Shown: positions 44,686 to 57,346, counted from the stretch's first letter. The stretch: DNA of 64,000 bases from Byssochlamys sp. IMV 00236 (GCA_001931875.2 MSJH02000827.1:62001-126000), one strand, 5' to 3'. Numbers and translations are program-made. The notes: generated from the letters alone by a model not told the origin.

Positions 44686-46591
44686 TCATAGCTTGTTAAG
44701 TGCTGGGCTCCGAGCAACCTAAACGATGGTCAGAATCAGTATGGACATTAAATTGTGGAAGGCACGAGCACCAAGAATACATACCATGCTTCTGAATCTC
44801 TTTCCAAAAATGTACATGGGAACGGTAGTCAAACTTATCACCAAGTTTACAATCCCAATTGTAAGGAATACCACGAGCGGGCCACTAGCAGTGTACCATC
44901 CATTGGCGAAGAGACTGGCAAAGAATGTGAAAACAGCCTTCATAAAGTTGATGGTGACAAAGGCTTGGTTCGCGTCTCGTGGATGGCAGTCAATCACATA
45001 AGCAAAGCTGGCGGTACTAGCGAACCCAACCGACGCCGAATGCAAACTCATGAAAACAATGGCAATAGCAAGAGGCGCTCCTTGAGATACGCTGACGCCA
45101 AATCCAATGAATCCTACCGTGGAGAAGATCGTAGCAGGAATCATCAGTGTCAAACGGAATTCAGGCTCGTAGATACCATTGTTGCGCCGCGCCATGAACC
45201 GGGAGATCCTGTCAGCGACAAATCCAGAGAGAGGATTGGCGATGAGAGCCACAATGAGCAGTGGAATATTGGTGAGACCAATTTGAGCTGGGTTAAGGTT
45301 ATAGGGAGGGGAGCTAAAGACGTTGACAGAGAGGACGCCGAAAGTGACCAGCCATGTCATAAATGAGCCGTAGACAAGAGTACTGAATATAACGGCAGGG
45401 AAAGCAACGAGAGGCAGGGGTTTAATGACCAATCTCCAGAAGCTCTCGTCCGACAATCGTCCGTTGAAGACTCGCAGCTGACTAGTGAATGGTCGCGGTG
45501 GTTCATTCAATTCGAACTTGTTGATGCTTTCGGTGTCTTTCTCGTAATCGTCTAGCTTCTTTCCTTTGATATAAACAGTCTCAGGGACAAGGAAAAAGAT
45601 TGCCGGCACTAGGAAGACAAATATTATAGCAGTGACACCGAATGTGGCAAGGAAGCCCAGACTCTCAATTATGTAACCGGAGATAACTTGCCTGTTGTAA
45701 AATGAGCGAACGTGAATAAGGACGATGGATGGTGACTTACCCAAGAAGGACGCCAGATGCAATCATTACTCCCCAGATGGCAATCTTCTGACCCCTTTCA
45801 TGGACAAAGAAGATATCTGAGACGGTCGAGGTTACCAGAGTTTCCAAAGGAGCGGAGGCCAATCCTTGCACGATTCTCATGACGACGAGGGAGACGAAGT
45901 TCTGACAGAGCATTGAGCATTCCAAGCATGAGACCTGCTGTATCTGGAACTTACCATGGAAAAGAAACCCCAAACATTGGTTATCAACAACGCAAATGCT
46001 GAAATCACAAACACTGGCCGCTTTCCCCAAACCGTGGCAGAGGCTGCGGTAAAGAACGTTGCACTTCCAGTTACAAGCAAGAAGAGTCCAATAAGCAAGG
46101 ATGAGATCTGATCCAAAGAAACGTTATACATTTGAGAAGCTACTTCCAACCCAGGCGAGATCATCGGGCCGAGTCTGTTCTATATCAGTGTCGGAACTCG
46201 GATCATCCTTGGGATGCCGGGACGTACGATGTTGTAACTCCAGAAGTCAAGGCCAGTGTTATCATTATCACATTCTTCTTGATGAAAGACCTGATCCAAA
46301 ATGTAAGCACAGGCGATTACCAGTTTAGGAGCTTCTGATTACCAATTGTAGGGGTCGTTCGGACTGTCGCTCGGTTGGGGAACCAATACAACTCCGTCTT
46401 TCGTCTTAAGTATGGCATCTTCAAAGCTTTGCGCTGCAAAGTCATTGTCAGTATCCGTTAATAGTGATACGCAACCTTTCCTTTTCTTTTCCTTTTTTCT
46501 GGGAACACATACTTGATTCGGGCTCTCTGTCCAACAGAGTGGTCCCGGGAACTTCAGCAAGCTTAGTATCTTCCAGGATACCCCACGCCAT
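44686..46591 (-). CDS. MFS transporter, DHA1 family (HOL1-like)
   Basis: A 12-helix drug:H+ antiporter-type transporter of 517 residues. Exons are 46591-46513, 46433-46343, 46290-46228, 46174-45955, 45901-45741, 45691-44785 and 44718-44686; introns are 49-79 bp and every phase fits. The marks are NDPYNW before helix 1, ATVWGKRPV between helices 2 and 3 (a variant of the MFS signature loop), an RIVQGLASAPLET segment, a PETVYIKG segment at the middle loop, and ANPLSGFVADRISRFMARRN. DPYNW plus these loops are typical of HOL1/polyamine-like DHA1 carriers. If the last intron (44719-44784) is kept, translation reads 21 further codons to a TAG that is itself the acceptor AG. I prefer the spliced end, MVARSPALNKL. 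The substrate is unknown. Confidence 0.88.
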
Positions 46592-48369
46592 ATTCACAGT
46601 TAATATTGCGAGGTTATTTTGCTTCTTTATGGAAATGGAAACGAGAGTAAAACAAAATAAGAAGAAAAAGCAGAGATATTAATAAGGAAATAATCAGAAC
46701 TAGAACAGTAAGGGAGAAAAGAATAGGACTGCCCAACACCGTCCTGCGATGCTGTCAGGAAGAACAGAACTGAAGTCAAGAGAATGGATACCAGTCGAAG
46801 CATTGGAAAGATGGAAAAAGTAGCACATAGATATTGTTATACCGCAGTAACGCTAATTCACTCTTTGCCACAGATCAGACCTTAAACACAGCCCATTACT
46901 AAAGCATGCGTAGCAGAAAACTGGGTACCTTATTGAATCCTTGCAAAGGGGGCGGACCCAATGTGGTCACCACAGCGCAGGAATCGTGGCATCATAAAAC
47001 ATTTCCCATAGCGCCCGGGGTCACTTCAAGCTCCACATCGAATATCCACCATTTTTCTACGGTAGATGTTGGTGGTGTTGCTCAGATTCTGAGAGCTGGA
47101 TAAGTAGGGCAAGTCTCAGGTGAAACTGGCGTATCCAGATGGAGACGAGATCATGCTAGACGATATCTCAAGAGATCATAGGATGGGCGATCATCTGTTT
47201 CCAAATGTATCGGCTGCAGTTACTGCCAATGTTGGGAGCGGAAGATACCCGAATTCTCGACTAGATGGGTTCAGTCACTTGTAAGCATTGCTTTGGAGTG
47301 TCTCGATAGTTCATATCGATCACTGGCGCACACATGCATATCGTCTCGTCCAAGTCGAGTGGAAAACCGAATATCCGTGAAACAAGATACCTGGCAGAGA
47401 AATGATAAAATCATCTTCTTGAAGCCGGATACATTCTGGCAGCCCGTCAGCATCGAAGCAACCGATAGTCACTGACACGCGAGGAGTGTCGATACAATAA
47501 GATCGAGACAGAAGCAGCCCGGGGCGTGGTGGATCCTGTCGATCACTCTTAGAACGTGCGAGCGTTCTTAGCTTCATTGTGTCTCTGTTGGTCACATCTG
47601 GAACAGCGGACCGCATTAGGTCGTCGATCTTCCTTAGAACAGCGATCACCCTGGGAATTAGTTCCTGGTCCGTATCAGGAAGTTAATTTATCGTCTTCCC
47701 AAGGTGGACTTAAAACTGCTACTCCCTTGGCAATGATGTTTCCCTTTCTAGAAGTGGTATGTATCGACGTTTTCTTACTCGCAGTTCGAAATCCATCTTG
47801 ACTTCTTTGATCCGCTTAGAAATGCTACTAAGCGGAATCATTCCGGGGTTGCTAGAAATAGCATTATCAGCGTGCCCGGAGTAGAATTTATCCTCTATCT
47901 ATCTATATTTACAGACATACGGCACTATGAATGATTAGCTCTCCAGTCTAATCGGCTCCACTTTTTCTGATCTTGTCTCTCGTCGTCCGGGCGAGACTGA
48001 TGTGGAGGTGTTGAAGAGCGCAAACAATGCTCGAAAGGCTTGCAAAGAAGTGGTGTTAGCGAGACGCACAGACAACAGGTTTCCCAGACTGGTTGCCATA
48101 ACGGTCAAGGCCGCCGAATCGGGAGACCATAGCAGCCCCCGTAAGGAAGGCTCATATAGTTACATCTTACTTGGTTAATTGTGTTCTCCGTTGAGTAATT
48201 CAGGAAAATAAAGGTCCAGACTTTTGGGCGACTTAGTTATGCGGAACTGTGGTAACCTATGGCTGTCTCTTTTGAAGCAGCGTACGGCGTATCTCAGAAG
48301 CTAGATAGACTATGGCGTAATGTGGAATACGACTACTGCTGCAGATCCTATTCAATGCTATATTCTGTA
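46592..48369. other. Spacer with a coding-like relic
   Basis: About 1.8 kb. The plus strand has two stretches that read like protein: 46954-47103 and 47129-47284 (segments LDDISRDHRMGDHLFPNV and ARYPNSR-like SGRYPNSRLDGF). They are in open frames without a start or proper splice links, so I treat them as a possible gene relic of unknown family. The rest is empty. Confidence 0.35.
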
Positions 48370-48960
48370 TCCGTGACTAGCTCACCCACGCCCTTCCGGT
48401 CGTGGGTGAGCCCTCCCGTATCTTCAATTCCTACCATACCTTCAAAAAAAATTTTAGGTACCTTTTATATGGGAACACCATACAAAAGGTACATAAGGCT
48501 AAAAACACAATATTTCCAAATATCTCAACATTTTATTAGAGGACACCTTTATTTTAACTGATAATATTAAAATATTATTATTAAATAATTTATATTTAAA
48601 TTTTTTAAAAGCTCTCATTAAAAATGAGAGATATATTGGTATTTAAAGATTTCTCACTAAAAATTTTTTATATGGGGAAAATAAAAAAGCAAACGCTTAC
48701 TTTAATAATTGAGATTTTAATTTCAAATTAAAGCTGTAGGTTATTATATCATATTATTTTAGTATTATTAATTAAAATAAAGGTATTCTCTACTAAAATG
48801 TTGAGATAATTGGATATATCATGTTTTTGGCCTTATGTACCTTTTGTATGGGAACACTATACAAAAGGTACCTAAAAAATTTTTGGAAGGTATGGTAGGA
48901 ATTGAAGATACGGGAGGGCTCACCCACGACGGCAGGAGTGGGTGAGCTAACAGTCACGGA
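48370..48960. mobile_element. MITE with long inverted repeats and TA target duplication (Tc1/mariner type)
   Basis: The element is about 591 bp. Its ends begin TCCGTGACT and match in inverted orientation; each is flanked by TA (48368-48369 and 48961-48962), the Tc1/mariner insertion signature. The inverted repeats extend roughly 130 bp inward with small differences. Each arm carries two internal hairpins: one from CTCACCCAC/GTGGGTGAG and one from GGTACCTTTT/AAAAGGTAC-like halves around GGGAACAC. The core (about 48510-48810) is strongly AT-rich, with no open frame of use. Movement would have needed a transposase from elsewhere. Confidence 0.85.
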
Positions 48961-48962
48961 TA

Positions 48963-49663
48963 TTAGGCGATCCATGTTCGATAGGCCCTTCTGACATGCA
49001 TTTGTAAAAGCAATATTCCGTATGTAGCTATGTTTTGGTCCTCTATTGGTCTGGCGTCCCGAATACGTGCTTCATGAACACGCAGATAGTAGATCTTATC
49101 AAGCCTGAACTCTATATACTATTGTCCAGTTACAAGGAGTTTTTGATTCTCTTGCACGATGTGTGAAATAGCTCAGCTTCCGGGATCCGAGCTGACGAAC
49201 TGCACGGTTGGCCTCCACTTTGAGTCTGGAGTCAGGACACCCGTTCGTCAGAGCGGGCGCCGTCGTATATCTTCGAACTGCTCCGGGGCTCATTAGAAGA
49301 AGAAAAATTAGGGGGCCTGACATGAAACACGGCGCCAAGAGCGTGACAGCTGGCTAGGGTTTTGCTCATTCACGATTTCACACAAGCCTCGTCAGTCAAC
49401 TCTGTCAGGTGGGAGAATTAGAATCTGCCAAGTCTCACAAGCCCTAAGGCATATAATTTTTGCTTCAGGTAGATAGTTAACTGACAGGGTTTCGTAGGAT
49501 CACTCCGGCTGGTCATGTCCCGAAGTTGGGGACTCGTAAGACACCTAGTACGACCAAGAGTCCCAATGAGATAACGGGGGTGCCATACGGAGTATATTGC
49601 GCAATACTTCATATTATGTTCCGTGCCTGATCACCATCACTGTTGTCTGTAGTATCGTTGGCA
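48963..49663. other. Spacer between the MITE and the dipeptidase
   Basis: No gene is seen in 700 bp. A few CTGACA/TGTCAG hexamers (49317, 49400, 49480) occur here but are more spread than in the PKS region. Confidence 0.5.
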
Positions 49664-51219
49664 CTAAAGAGTTACAATCTCGTCCTCTACCGGAAGGGCA
49701 CCCTGTGCCTGTAATTCAAGAGCGACATCGTCCACTTCTTTCCATACTCTGAGTAAATTTCCTCCTGCAATTTTCACCGCATCCTCGTCACTGACGCCCC
49801 GCCTCAATAACTCAGCGATAAGTTTGGGGAACTTGGATACATCTTCCAATCCTGTAGGGGTCGTGAGGATACCATCAAAATCGCTGCCCAGCCCGACATA
49901 GTCATATCCAACCAGTTCTCCGATATAAATGATGTGATCAGCAACGTGTTCCAGTGTCGCGTTTGCGGGAAAGAGATCTGGGAGACCATCCGATCGGTCC
50001 GCAGGAACACAAGATACGAAATCGGGGGAAAAGTTGACCATGACGATCGAGTTCCTCTTTTTAACAAGCTGTAGGACGTCGTCTGGCACATTTCTAGGAT
50101 GTGGGCAGACACCATAGGCGGAGCTATGACTAAAGATCACAGGGGCTTTGCTTCCTTCCCAGTCGTCCTTCCCAGCTCCCAGGACATCCCGCATCGTTTC
50201 AGAGCTCACATGAGAAATGTCCACGATCATCCCCAGACGGTTCATTTCGAACACGAGGCTCTTCCCTTCGTCACTAATTCCATGCCATAGCGGTTGTGCT
50301 TTCTTCAGGGTGCCTTCCGCTGTCTCTTGCAGGGCCGCATCTGCAAATCGGTTATGGCAGTTGTGAGTTAAAGTTGCGTACGAGACTCCCATATCGTAGA
50401 ATCTCCGCAAGTGTGCTAGAGAGTTGCCAATGGAGTGGAGTCCTTCGATTCCAAGTGGAGAGATGATCTTTCCCTCACGAAAAGCCTGGATAGCAGTCGT
50501 ACCATTAGGAGGAGCAGAAAATACATGCGGATACGCTTGTTGGACCCGCGACATAATGTCCACCTGCTGTATGGTCATTCGAACGCCTTCCAATGTCAGT
50601 ATTACTCTAACGCTTGCCGGCCATGCCACAAGATGGGCGCAGCCTCTGATCCGATAAAGAGCCAGGATAATCTATAAACATCTCGCAAGAAAAATATTAA
50701 GACTTAAAGAGGTATGTGGACATACTCTGTGCATAGTTCTCGTCGGAAAAGTCCATGCCATCTTCCGGGCATGGGACAAAGACGCTCCAGAATGTACCGC
50801 CCACTTTGCCCTCGAAGAGTCTAGGCAAGTCAACGTGGCCACTTAAATTGCCATGCGTGAAAGATTCCGTGAAGTTCTTGTCATATATATGATTGCCGTA
50901 GAGCATGCGGATAAGAAACGGAAGATCATTGTGCCCATCTTATGATGAAAGTCAGCTGCTTTCATTCTCGTATGTCCAGATAGTGATCGGTACCTATCAG
51001 AGGACTTCTCGAGAGAATCCTGTCTACTCTCTCCTCGATCGTTAACCTTCGAGCTTCGTTATCCCCTCTAACGTCGCAGATGCGTAGAGCGAAGAGAGTG
51101 ACTAGGGGAATCAGGAGGGCAAACGAAGTGATGAGCTTCGCCAGTCGTCGGGAGACTTGCTGTCTTGGAGCTCCTTGAAGCTTCTTCTCAGCGCCCAACA
51201 GAGCACGCGTTTCCTCCAT
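49664..51219 (-). CDS. Membrane dipeptidase, peptidase family M19
   Basis: A zinc dipeptidase of 453 residues that cleaves dipeptides (renal-dipeptidase family). Exons are 51219-50994, 50938-50726 and 50586-49664. An N-terminal hydrophobic anchor (LITSFALLIPLVTLFAL, residues about 29-45) suggests a type II membrane protein facing the vacuole or outside. Metal ligands and core motifs are DGHND completed across the first intron, GIEGLHSIGN, LTHNCHN, IFSHSSAY and GLGSDFDG. The second intron (139 bp) uses acceptor TTGGAAG just after a CTGAC branch-like site; this choice restores the family's SVRMTIQQVD segment. An alternative acceptor (TTATAG) would break the frame. Confidence 0.9.
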
Positions 51220-51741
51220 CCTGGTTCTGGGTAGCGGATGCGAGTAATCGACTCCACGATACCCGGGTATTCAAGTCTGCTGCGAAAGGTGCAATGGATG
51301 GAAAGAAGATTATCAATGGGAGCCAACAGACGAGACAACGGCATGTCTCTTATCGCCGACTGGGGCAGATTACTTAGCTAGCGCTGCCTCCGAACGACGC
51401 AATGCGCAGCCACTTCAGTTCTTATAAAGATACGTGCATATTCCTAACTGAGACTACCTAGAGAGCAGTGTATGATAACTAGTCTCTGCTGAATCATATT
51501 AATAATAATTGCACCCCCCGCGGACACCAAAACATCGGCCATCTGGCCCGCGGTACCAGAAGCCTTCGCACTCCACATTTGATCCGCGCCATTTTCAGCC
51601 ACACACGGTGATCACGAAACCGACCAGACTTTCACCATCGCTTTTTCTTCTCTCAGTCGCCCTGCGCAGATACTCTGATGGCTGCATTATCACTGCTGTG
51701 AAATCCACTTCAAGCGGGCGGACATCCTCAGCGTGCCTAAA
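51220..51741. other. Divergent promoter between dipeptidase and TYW1
   Basis: A 520-bp spacer between two genes transcribed away from each other. I see no further gene or strong repeat. Confidence 0.6.
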
Positions 51742-54164
51742 ATGACCTCGAGTCCACCAGAAGCCGCCGCTGCGGTGGCAGGTGAGTGTGAATCGCACAG
51801 CTTCCCCGTTCCGTATAGCTGATGATCCTCATCCTAACAGGCTTACTGGAGTTGTGGCACTCGTACCGGCTCGTAATTCTCGTCGCCATCACCGCGGTTG
51901 GGACTGTTACCTACATATATCGTACGGCCTATCGCCGGTCGAAAACTTCCCTGTCTTTGTCGACCCCGCCATCACCCCTCGTTCCGTCAGAAAAGATTCC
52001 ATGGACAAGAGATAGTAAGGTGGTAGAAGCTCGCGCGGACAGTGAATTCGCCAAATTGCCATCGAAGGTCGACTTGAAACAGAACAAACCTACCTCTGGT
52101 CCGAAGATAGTGCAAGGGAAAAAGCAAGTCAAGGCCCGAGGCGCGCAACGAAGCCCCGAGCAATCCGAGTCGCCGTTCTTCATACAACCCGTGATCTTCT
52201 TCTCGTCTCTTACCGGAAATACTGAGAGATTCGCGCATACTGTGTTGGAGAATTTGCGATCCGCAGCTCAGGCCTATTCCAAGACCGATCGTGGCCGTGG
52301 ACTGCTTCCGCCTCAGATGCATGACCTGTCTTACATCGACTTCGACGATCATTTCACTGCCGCACCCAAGCCGCCATCGAGCTCTCCGAACACTCAATAT
52401 TTCTACTGCCTTCTCATTCCTACCTATAACATCGATACCATCATCAATACTTTCCTGGGTCATCTGGAGGAAACGCACCATGACTTCAGGATAGACACAG
52501 CACCCCTAGCTCCTCTTACAGGATACTCTGTCTTTGGGTTCGGAGATCGAGAAGGATGGCCCACCGAAGAGGAGGGCTTCTGTTCGCAAGCCAAAGAGTT
52601 GGACCGATGGATGGCAAAGCTGACCGGCGGAAAGAGAGCTTATCCTCTAGGCCTTGGCGATACGAAGAGCGATGCTTCGTCCTCTTTGGCAGAGTGGTCC
52701 AGCGGAGTGAAAGAGATCTTATACGATATTCTAGCAAACGGTGGCTTGGGCGACGGGGTGGCTGGTAGTGGAGATGCGTTCGAGAGCGATGAAGAAGACC
52801 TTGAGAACACGCCTGGTGAAAGCAACACCAGAAAGCCTCGTAAGGCTGCTGCTTCTGGGTCGGTCTTGGATCTTGAAGATATCAAATTTAATGTTGAGAG
52901 CCAAAATCCGGGTGCAGGTTCGGCGCCGCTTCCTGTGGACTTTACAACGTTTGGAAAAGAAGCTTCGAATCCCATCACCCAACCGGCGGCGAAAGAAATG
53001 GTGCCCAAAACGTCTCCCACGTATACTGCTCTCACTAAGCAGGGCTACACTATTGTCGGCTCACATTCAGGTGTGAAAATTTGCCGCTGGACCAAGTCCG
53101 CTCTTCGCGGTCGCGGGTCTTGCTACAAATACTCGTTTTACGGGATCAAGTCGCATTTGTGCATGGAGACTACGCCGTCTCTTTCCTGTAGTAACAAATG
53201 TGTCTTCTGCTGGCGACACGGTACGAATCCCGTCGGCACTACCTGGCGTTGGAAGGTGGATCCCCCGGAGCTTATCTTCCAGGGAGTCAAGGAAGGTCAT
53301 TACAAGAAGATCAAGATGATGCGAGGAGTCCCAGGTGTCCGTGCCGAACGGTTTGCTGAAGCAATGCGCATCAGACATTGCGCACTGAGCTTGGTAGGAG
53401 AGCCGATCTTCTATCCCCACATTAACGAGTTCCTCTCCATGTTGCATGGAGAAAAGATTTCAAGCTTTTTGGTTTGCAACGCTCAGCATCCAGACGAGCT
53501 CGCGGCCCTTGACAGGGTAACGCAATTATATGTCTCCATAGATGCCAGTAACAGGGAAAGTCTCCGCAAGATTGATCGACCCCTTCACCGTGATTTCTGG
53601 GAGCGTTTCCAGCGCTGCCTCGACATCCTAAGAGAAAAAAGGCATGTGCAGCGCACCGTCTTTCGACTGACTCTGGTCAAAGGCTTTAACGTGGATGATG
53701 AGATCACCGGATACGCAAACCTTGTCGAGAAAGGGCTGCCATGTTTTGTTGAAATCAAGGGCGTCACTTACTGCGGCACAAGCTCAAGTGCTGGTGCTGG
53801 TCTAACCATGAAGAATGTCCCCTTCTACGAAGAGGTCGCCGAATTTGTGGTTGCACTCAACAACGAGCTCCAAAGGCGCGGTCTCAAATATGGAATCGCA
53901 GCCGAACATGCTCACAGTTGCTGCGTTTTGCTTGCATCGGAACGATTCTTTATTGGCGGAAAGTGGCATACTAGGATCGATTACGATCGCTTCTTTGAGC
54001 TCCTTGAAAAGGAAAAAAGAGACGGAACGTCCTTCATGCCTGAAGATTACACCAGAGAGACTGAAGAATGGGCGCTTTGGGGAAATGGGGGCTTCGATCC
54101 AAATGATGAAAGAGTCTACAGGAAAGGGCGCAACAAGACAGCTCTTCCCCCAGCCGCTTCCTAG
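51742..54164 (+). CDS. TYW1: tRNA wybutosine-synthesising protein 1 (4-demethylwyosine synthase)
   Basis: A radical-SAM enzyme that forms the tricyclic base of wybutosine on tRNA-Phe, position 37, using N1-methylguanosine and pyruvate. Exons are 51742-51781 and 51841-54164 (787 residues). The true start is upstream of the first long frame: the short first exon (MTSSPPEAAAAV) splices in phase 1. There is an N-terminal membrane helix (about residues 20-45), then the flavodoxin domain with SSLTGNTE (residues about 134-141), a low-complexity linker, and the radical-SAM domain with CSNKCVFC (Cys463, Cys467, Cys470). The C-terminal part has EIKGVTYCG and HSCC segments of the family. It is conserved and housekeeping, and the ER anchoring matches eukaryotic TYW1. 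Confidence 0.96.
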
Positions 54165-54906
54165 GTGGAAATATATCATATACACACTTCCGGTTCGCGG
54201 TGGTGGCTGGTGACCTCACTGTGGCTTTTACATTGGTCTTTAGTCCTTGCTCCATCCATATTATATGGCATGGTTAAGGAATTCCGTGACCAATATGACT
54301 ATATATTATGGCTCCACGAAGGCCATTTTCGTTGCATGTATTAGCAAGCTGTGCCTTTCTACAAATCCATAACTTACCTTGGTCTAGCTACTGATATATA
54401 TATCTACCTACATACTTTTGTGACCGATAGAGACTCCGGATATGGGGATACTCCAAACCGTCTACAGTAGATTTGAGTTCAAATATAACTCTCGCTTCTT
54501 CACCTCTTACGGGTGGAATCAAACTCAATATATTTCTCGGGACCTTTGTCCGCCAAAACCACATCGCCGGACTCCCTTATAAGTTGTCGTCCCCATTGCG
54601 TCACAAGCTAGGATTCGAAGCCAATTTTAGAAGTACGTACTCGCGGGCTTTTCATTCTTGCCTCATTTTATTACGTCCTATCTACGATGTCTTCGTCTTA
54701 TATTCCCATTAGCTATCGGAAAACAGTACCAGTGGCGGGAGAAATATACGCCACGAGAGAGAAGAGACCGTTGGAGTTAGTGAGACTCCGTTAAATTTGG
54801 GAAACTACACTGACAACTAAATTACTAACATTTTGTTACTGGAGAATCTATAATCGATACTCCTCGCTTGATCCTCCCTTCAGAGACAGCTCGAATACCC
54901 ATCAAT
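54165..54906. other. Spacer between TYW1 and the SMP-like gene
   Basis: No gene is seen in about 740 bp. Confidence 0.55.
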
Positions 54907-55469
54907 ATGGAATCAAAGAGCACAACCGAAATCCGCGCAGACCTCCACGAAAGAGCTAAGCGAGGACAGGCTCTGAATGACGACGAAAGAGAGGCAGTAA
55001 TCAAGGCCGAAGCATCTCTTGGAGGGGAAGAGATAGGGAGAGGGTTTGCTGACGAAGCTCCAGCACGTACGTGTGTCATATTACATCTCTTGAGGTTTCT
55101 ACTGATATCAGCAAGCGGCTCCCTCCCAAGAGGTCAATCCTCATCAGTGTGCGTGGGCTTCAAAAGCAGACGATGTGCTCAGCCAGCGACTCGATCGGGT
55201 CACGAAGGATGATGCAAGAGATCTGCAGTCGAAAGAGGTAAGTGTCAGATCAGTTTCAACATGGTGGTTCTTTGTTTAGTCACGCTACATCCCTCCCTCG
55301 AAAAAATCGAGACTATACTGTGATGATAAATCAGTAACACATCCTATTCTAGACTCGGGCTTTCGATAAGCTTCCTGCGAAAGCGTCGCTTGCATCAAAT
55401 GTACAATCTGTTGCGGACCAGAATGAGGATACGAGATTTCCCGAACTCCGGCCTCCTCCTGGATCGTAG
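54907..55469 (+). CDS. Small SMP/LEA-like protein
   Basis: A 132-residue hydrophilic protein. Exons are 54907-55066, 55116-55237 and 55353-55469; the acceptors are GCAAG and TTCTAG, and phases match. It contains a DLHERAKRGQALNDDEREAVIKAEASLGG segment spread over residues about 12-40 (shown here only to describe its place) typical of the seed-maturation-protein (SMP) domain seen in plant LEA and fungal proteins, then a second helical part ending PELRPPPGS. Such proteins are linked to stress or desiccation tolerance. No membrane or signal segment is seen. The SMP match is by eye; the coding call itself is strong because three exons join perfectly. Confidence 0.75.
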
Positions 55470-56002
55470 AGTTCTGACCAGATGAGTCAACCGTTTTATA
55501 GTAGATAGTATCATAGGTCAGATTCGGTGATCGAGCGGCATTGGAATTCAGGATGAAGTTTCAGCAGATGACTGCTCGTGCTGTTGGTACAAATGATCTC
55601 GATCACAAAATATGGTTTTCAGATTGCACAGAAGTGCTCCTGTAGATGCCCGAGATAAGAATGTATCGACAAAGATAACAGTAATTGGCAGTAAAAAAAA
55701 GCGGGTGTCAAAAAAGACACCTCTTGTTCTATCTGATGCACCGAACCTCTGAGACAATTACGCACCGGACTAGTATGCATAATGTCTCTGGTATTGTATT
55801 GCTTGCAAAAGGGAGTCAAGAGATCAGTAAATCAAAAAATCCGTACAATGGTATATATGAGGCCGGCGACCGACCGGCTCACAGCAGGGGAACCTCGCAA
55901 TGAGGACTATTAAAACCATTTCCGAACGCCAGCGCCGGTGCCCATCACATCTTGCCTTCATGAAACAGAATATATCATAACCCCGATCAGTCCATCCATA
56001 TT
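55470..56002. other. Spacer between convergent SMP-like and phosphatase genes
   Basis: No gene is seen in 530 bp; it holds 3' flanks of the two neighbours. Confidence 0.55.
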
Positions 56003-57346
56003 CTACAGGAAATACTCACTGCGGCCTGGTCGCGAGGAAGGAACGTGCCGTTGATCATCACTGACAGCACTGAATAGCTTAAATGTAGGTTTGAGATCCT
56101 CGCGAATTTCACAAACAGAGGCCAGGTTACCGCACCGATAACAATAGTTGGGAGCACTCCAGACCGTCACAACGTCTTGATTAGCGAAATGATATTTGTA
56201 GCCCTCGTTAACCAGCTGGTGCGCACGAGCAATCAGCGTGAGGTCATTGACGTGACAGAATTCTTCTGCCACTTTGTCACCAAAGAGCCAACCTGGATAC
56301 CTTGTGAGTGAAGATCATACGGGGCGTCAAGATATTACACATACCAGCTCCTCTAGGGCTGACCGCCCAGGTCTCAACGTCTTCGGGATCCGACCATACA
56401 AGATCGCAGAATGCACCTTCATGCGGGATCTCCTGCGCTCGAGCGACGACACGCACCTGGTCCAAGGTCCTGATTTCTGGACTCAAGCCTCCGTGTACAC
56501 ACAGGACCTTGCCATCAATAATGGCACCAAGTGTCATAAAGTCAAATACCTGACAACAGGCTTTCCATACAGAAGCATTGCCGTATTTTTGGAAACATTC
56601 CTCGTAGAAACCGTAAACCTGCGTAATCTGCCTCGACTCGTGGTTTCCTCGAACCAAGGTTATCTTGTCTGGGTATCTATGGAGTATCAGCACCCGGCGG
56701 CCCTATGAGAACGGGCATAGATACTTACTTAGCCTTCAGACAAAGCAGCAACGTCAATGTCTCCAAACTGAAATATCCACGGTCGACGTAGTCTCCTAAG
56801 AAAACGAAGTTCCCCGTAGGTGCATGATCCCCAGATGTAGCGCTCGGTGATCGCTCCCTCTGCCCACTACCGTTCGACCCAGAATCATCATCGCCGTCAT
56901 CACCAGGAGCATCCGCGTTCCTCAACCTCTTCCTGAGTTTCGGGTCAGTGATAGTGGATGGGGGTTCGATATCTTCCGATGAGATCACAGTAGGAGCAGT
57001 AGCTGGGGTCTCAACCGCCGGCTGGTTTGGCATGCCTCCAGCAACGCGAAAGAGTTCTAGCAAATCGTAGAATTGACCATGGATATCTCCACATATCGTA
57101 ACCGGTGTAGAGACAGGTTGTATGTTTGACTCTAGATGAAGATAAAAGTCAGCGAGGTGAGCATCTACCCAAGTCTGGCTGCGGATAATCACCTTCCATC
57201 ATGAATTCCTTCACCATCTCGCAGAGCTGCTTCATGTGGTGCTCTGACAAGTACTTGCAGTCCTTAGCGGCTTCTAGCCATTCATCTGGACCGGCATTTC
57301 GTTTCAGACGCGCAGGCCCGGGCTGCGGCACTGTTCTCTCGGCCAT
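56003..57346 (-). CDS. ppg1: Serine/threonine protein phosphatase, PP2A-like (PPG1 type)
   Basis: A metallophosphatase catalytic subunit of 392 residues. Exons are 57346-57193, 57131-56729, 56676-56345 and 56292-56003, all in phase. All PPP family signatures are present: GDIHGQ, GDYVDRG, RGNHE, a WSDPED stretch and [11 protein letters not shown], and the protein ends in YFL like PP2A-group enzymes. Compared with PP2A it has an extra acidic, low-complexity loop of about 65 residues between GGMP and the [12 protein letters not shown] core, and an N-terminal extension of about 18. Such a loop is, to my knowledge, found in filamentous-fungal PPG1 orthologues. PPG1 in yeast affects glycogen and is part of Far-complex signalling; the role here is by homology. 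Confidence 0.88.

Noticed and set aside
48363..48700. CRISPR-like repeated palindromes
   Set aside because: They are the inverted-repeat arms of one MITE, present once per arm; the organism is a fungus.
49317..49486. CTGACA/TGTCAG hexamers near the dipeptidase
   Set aside because: Three sites spread over 170 bp at a 3' end; near background and not in a promoter of the cluster.
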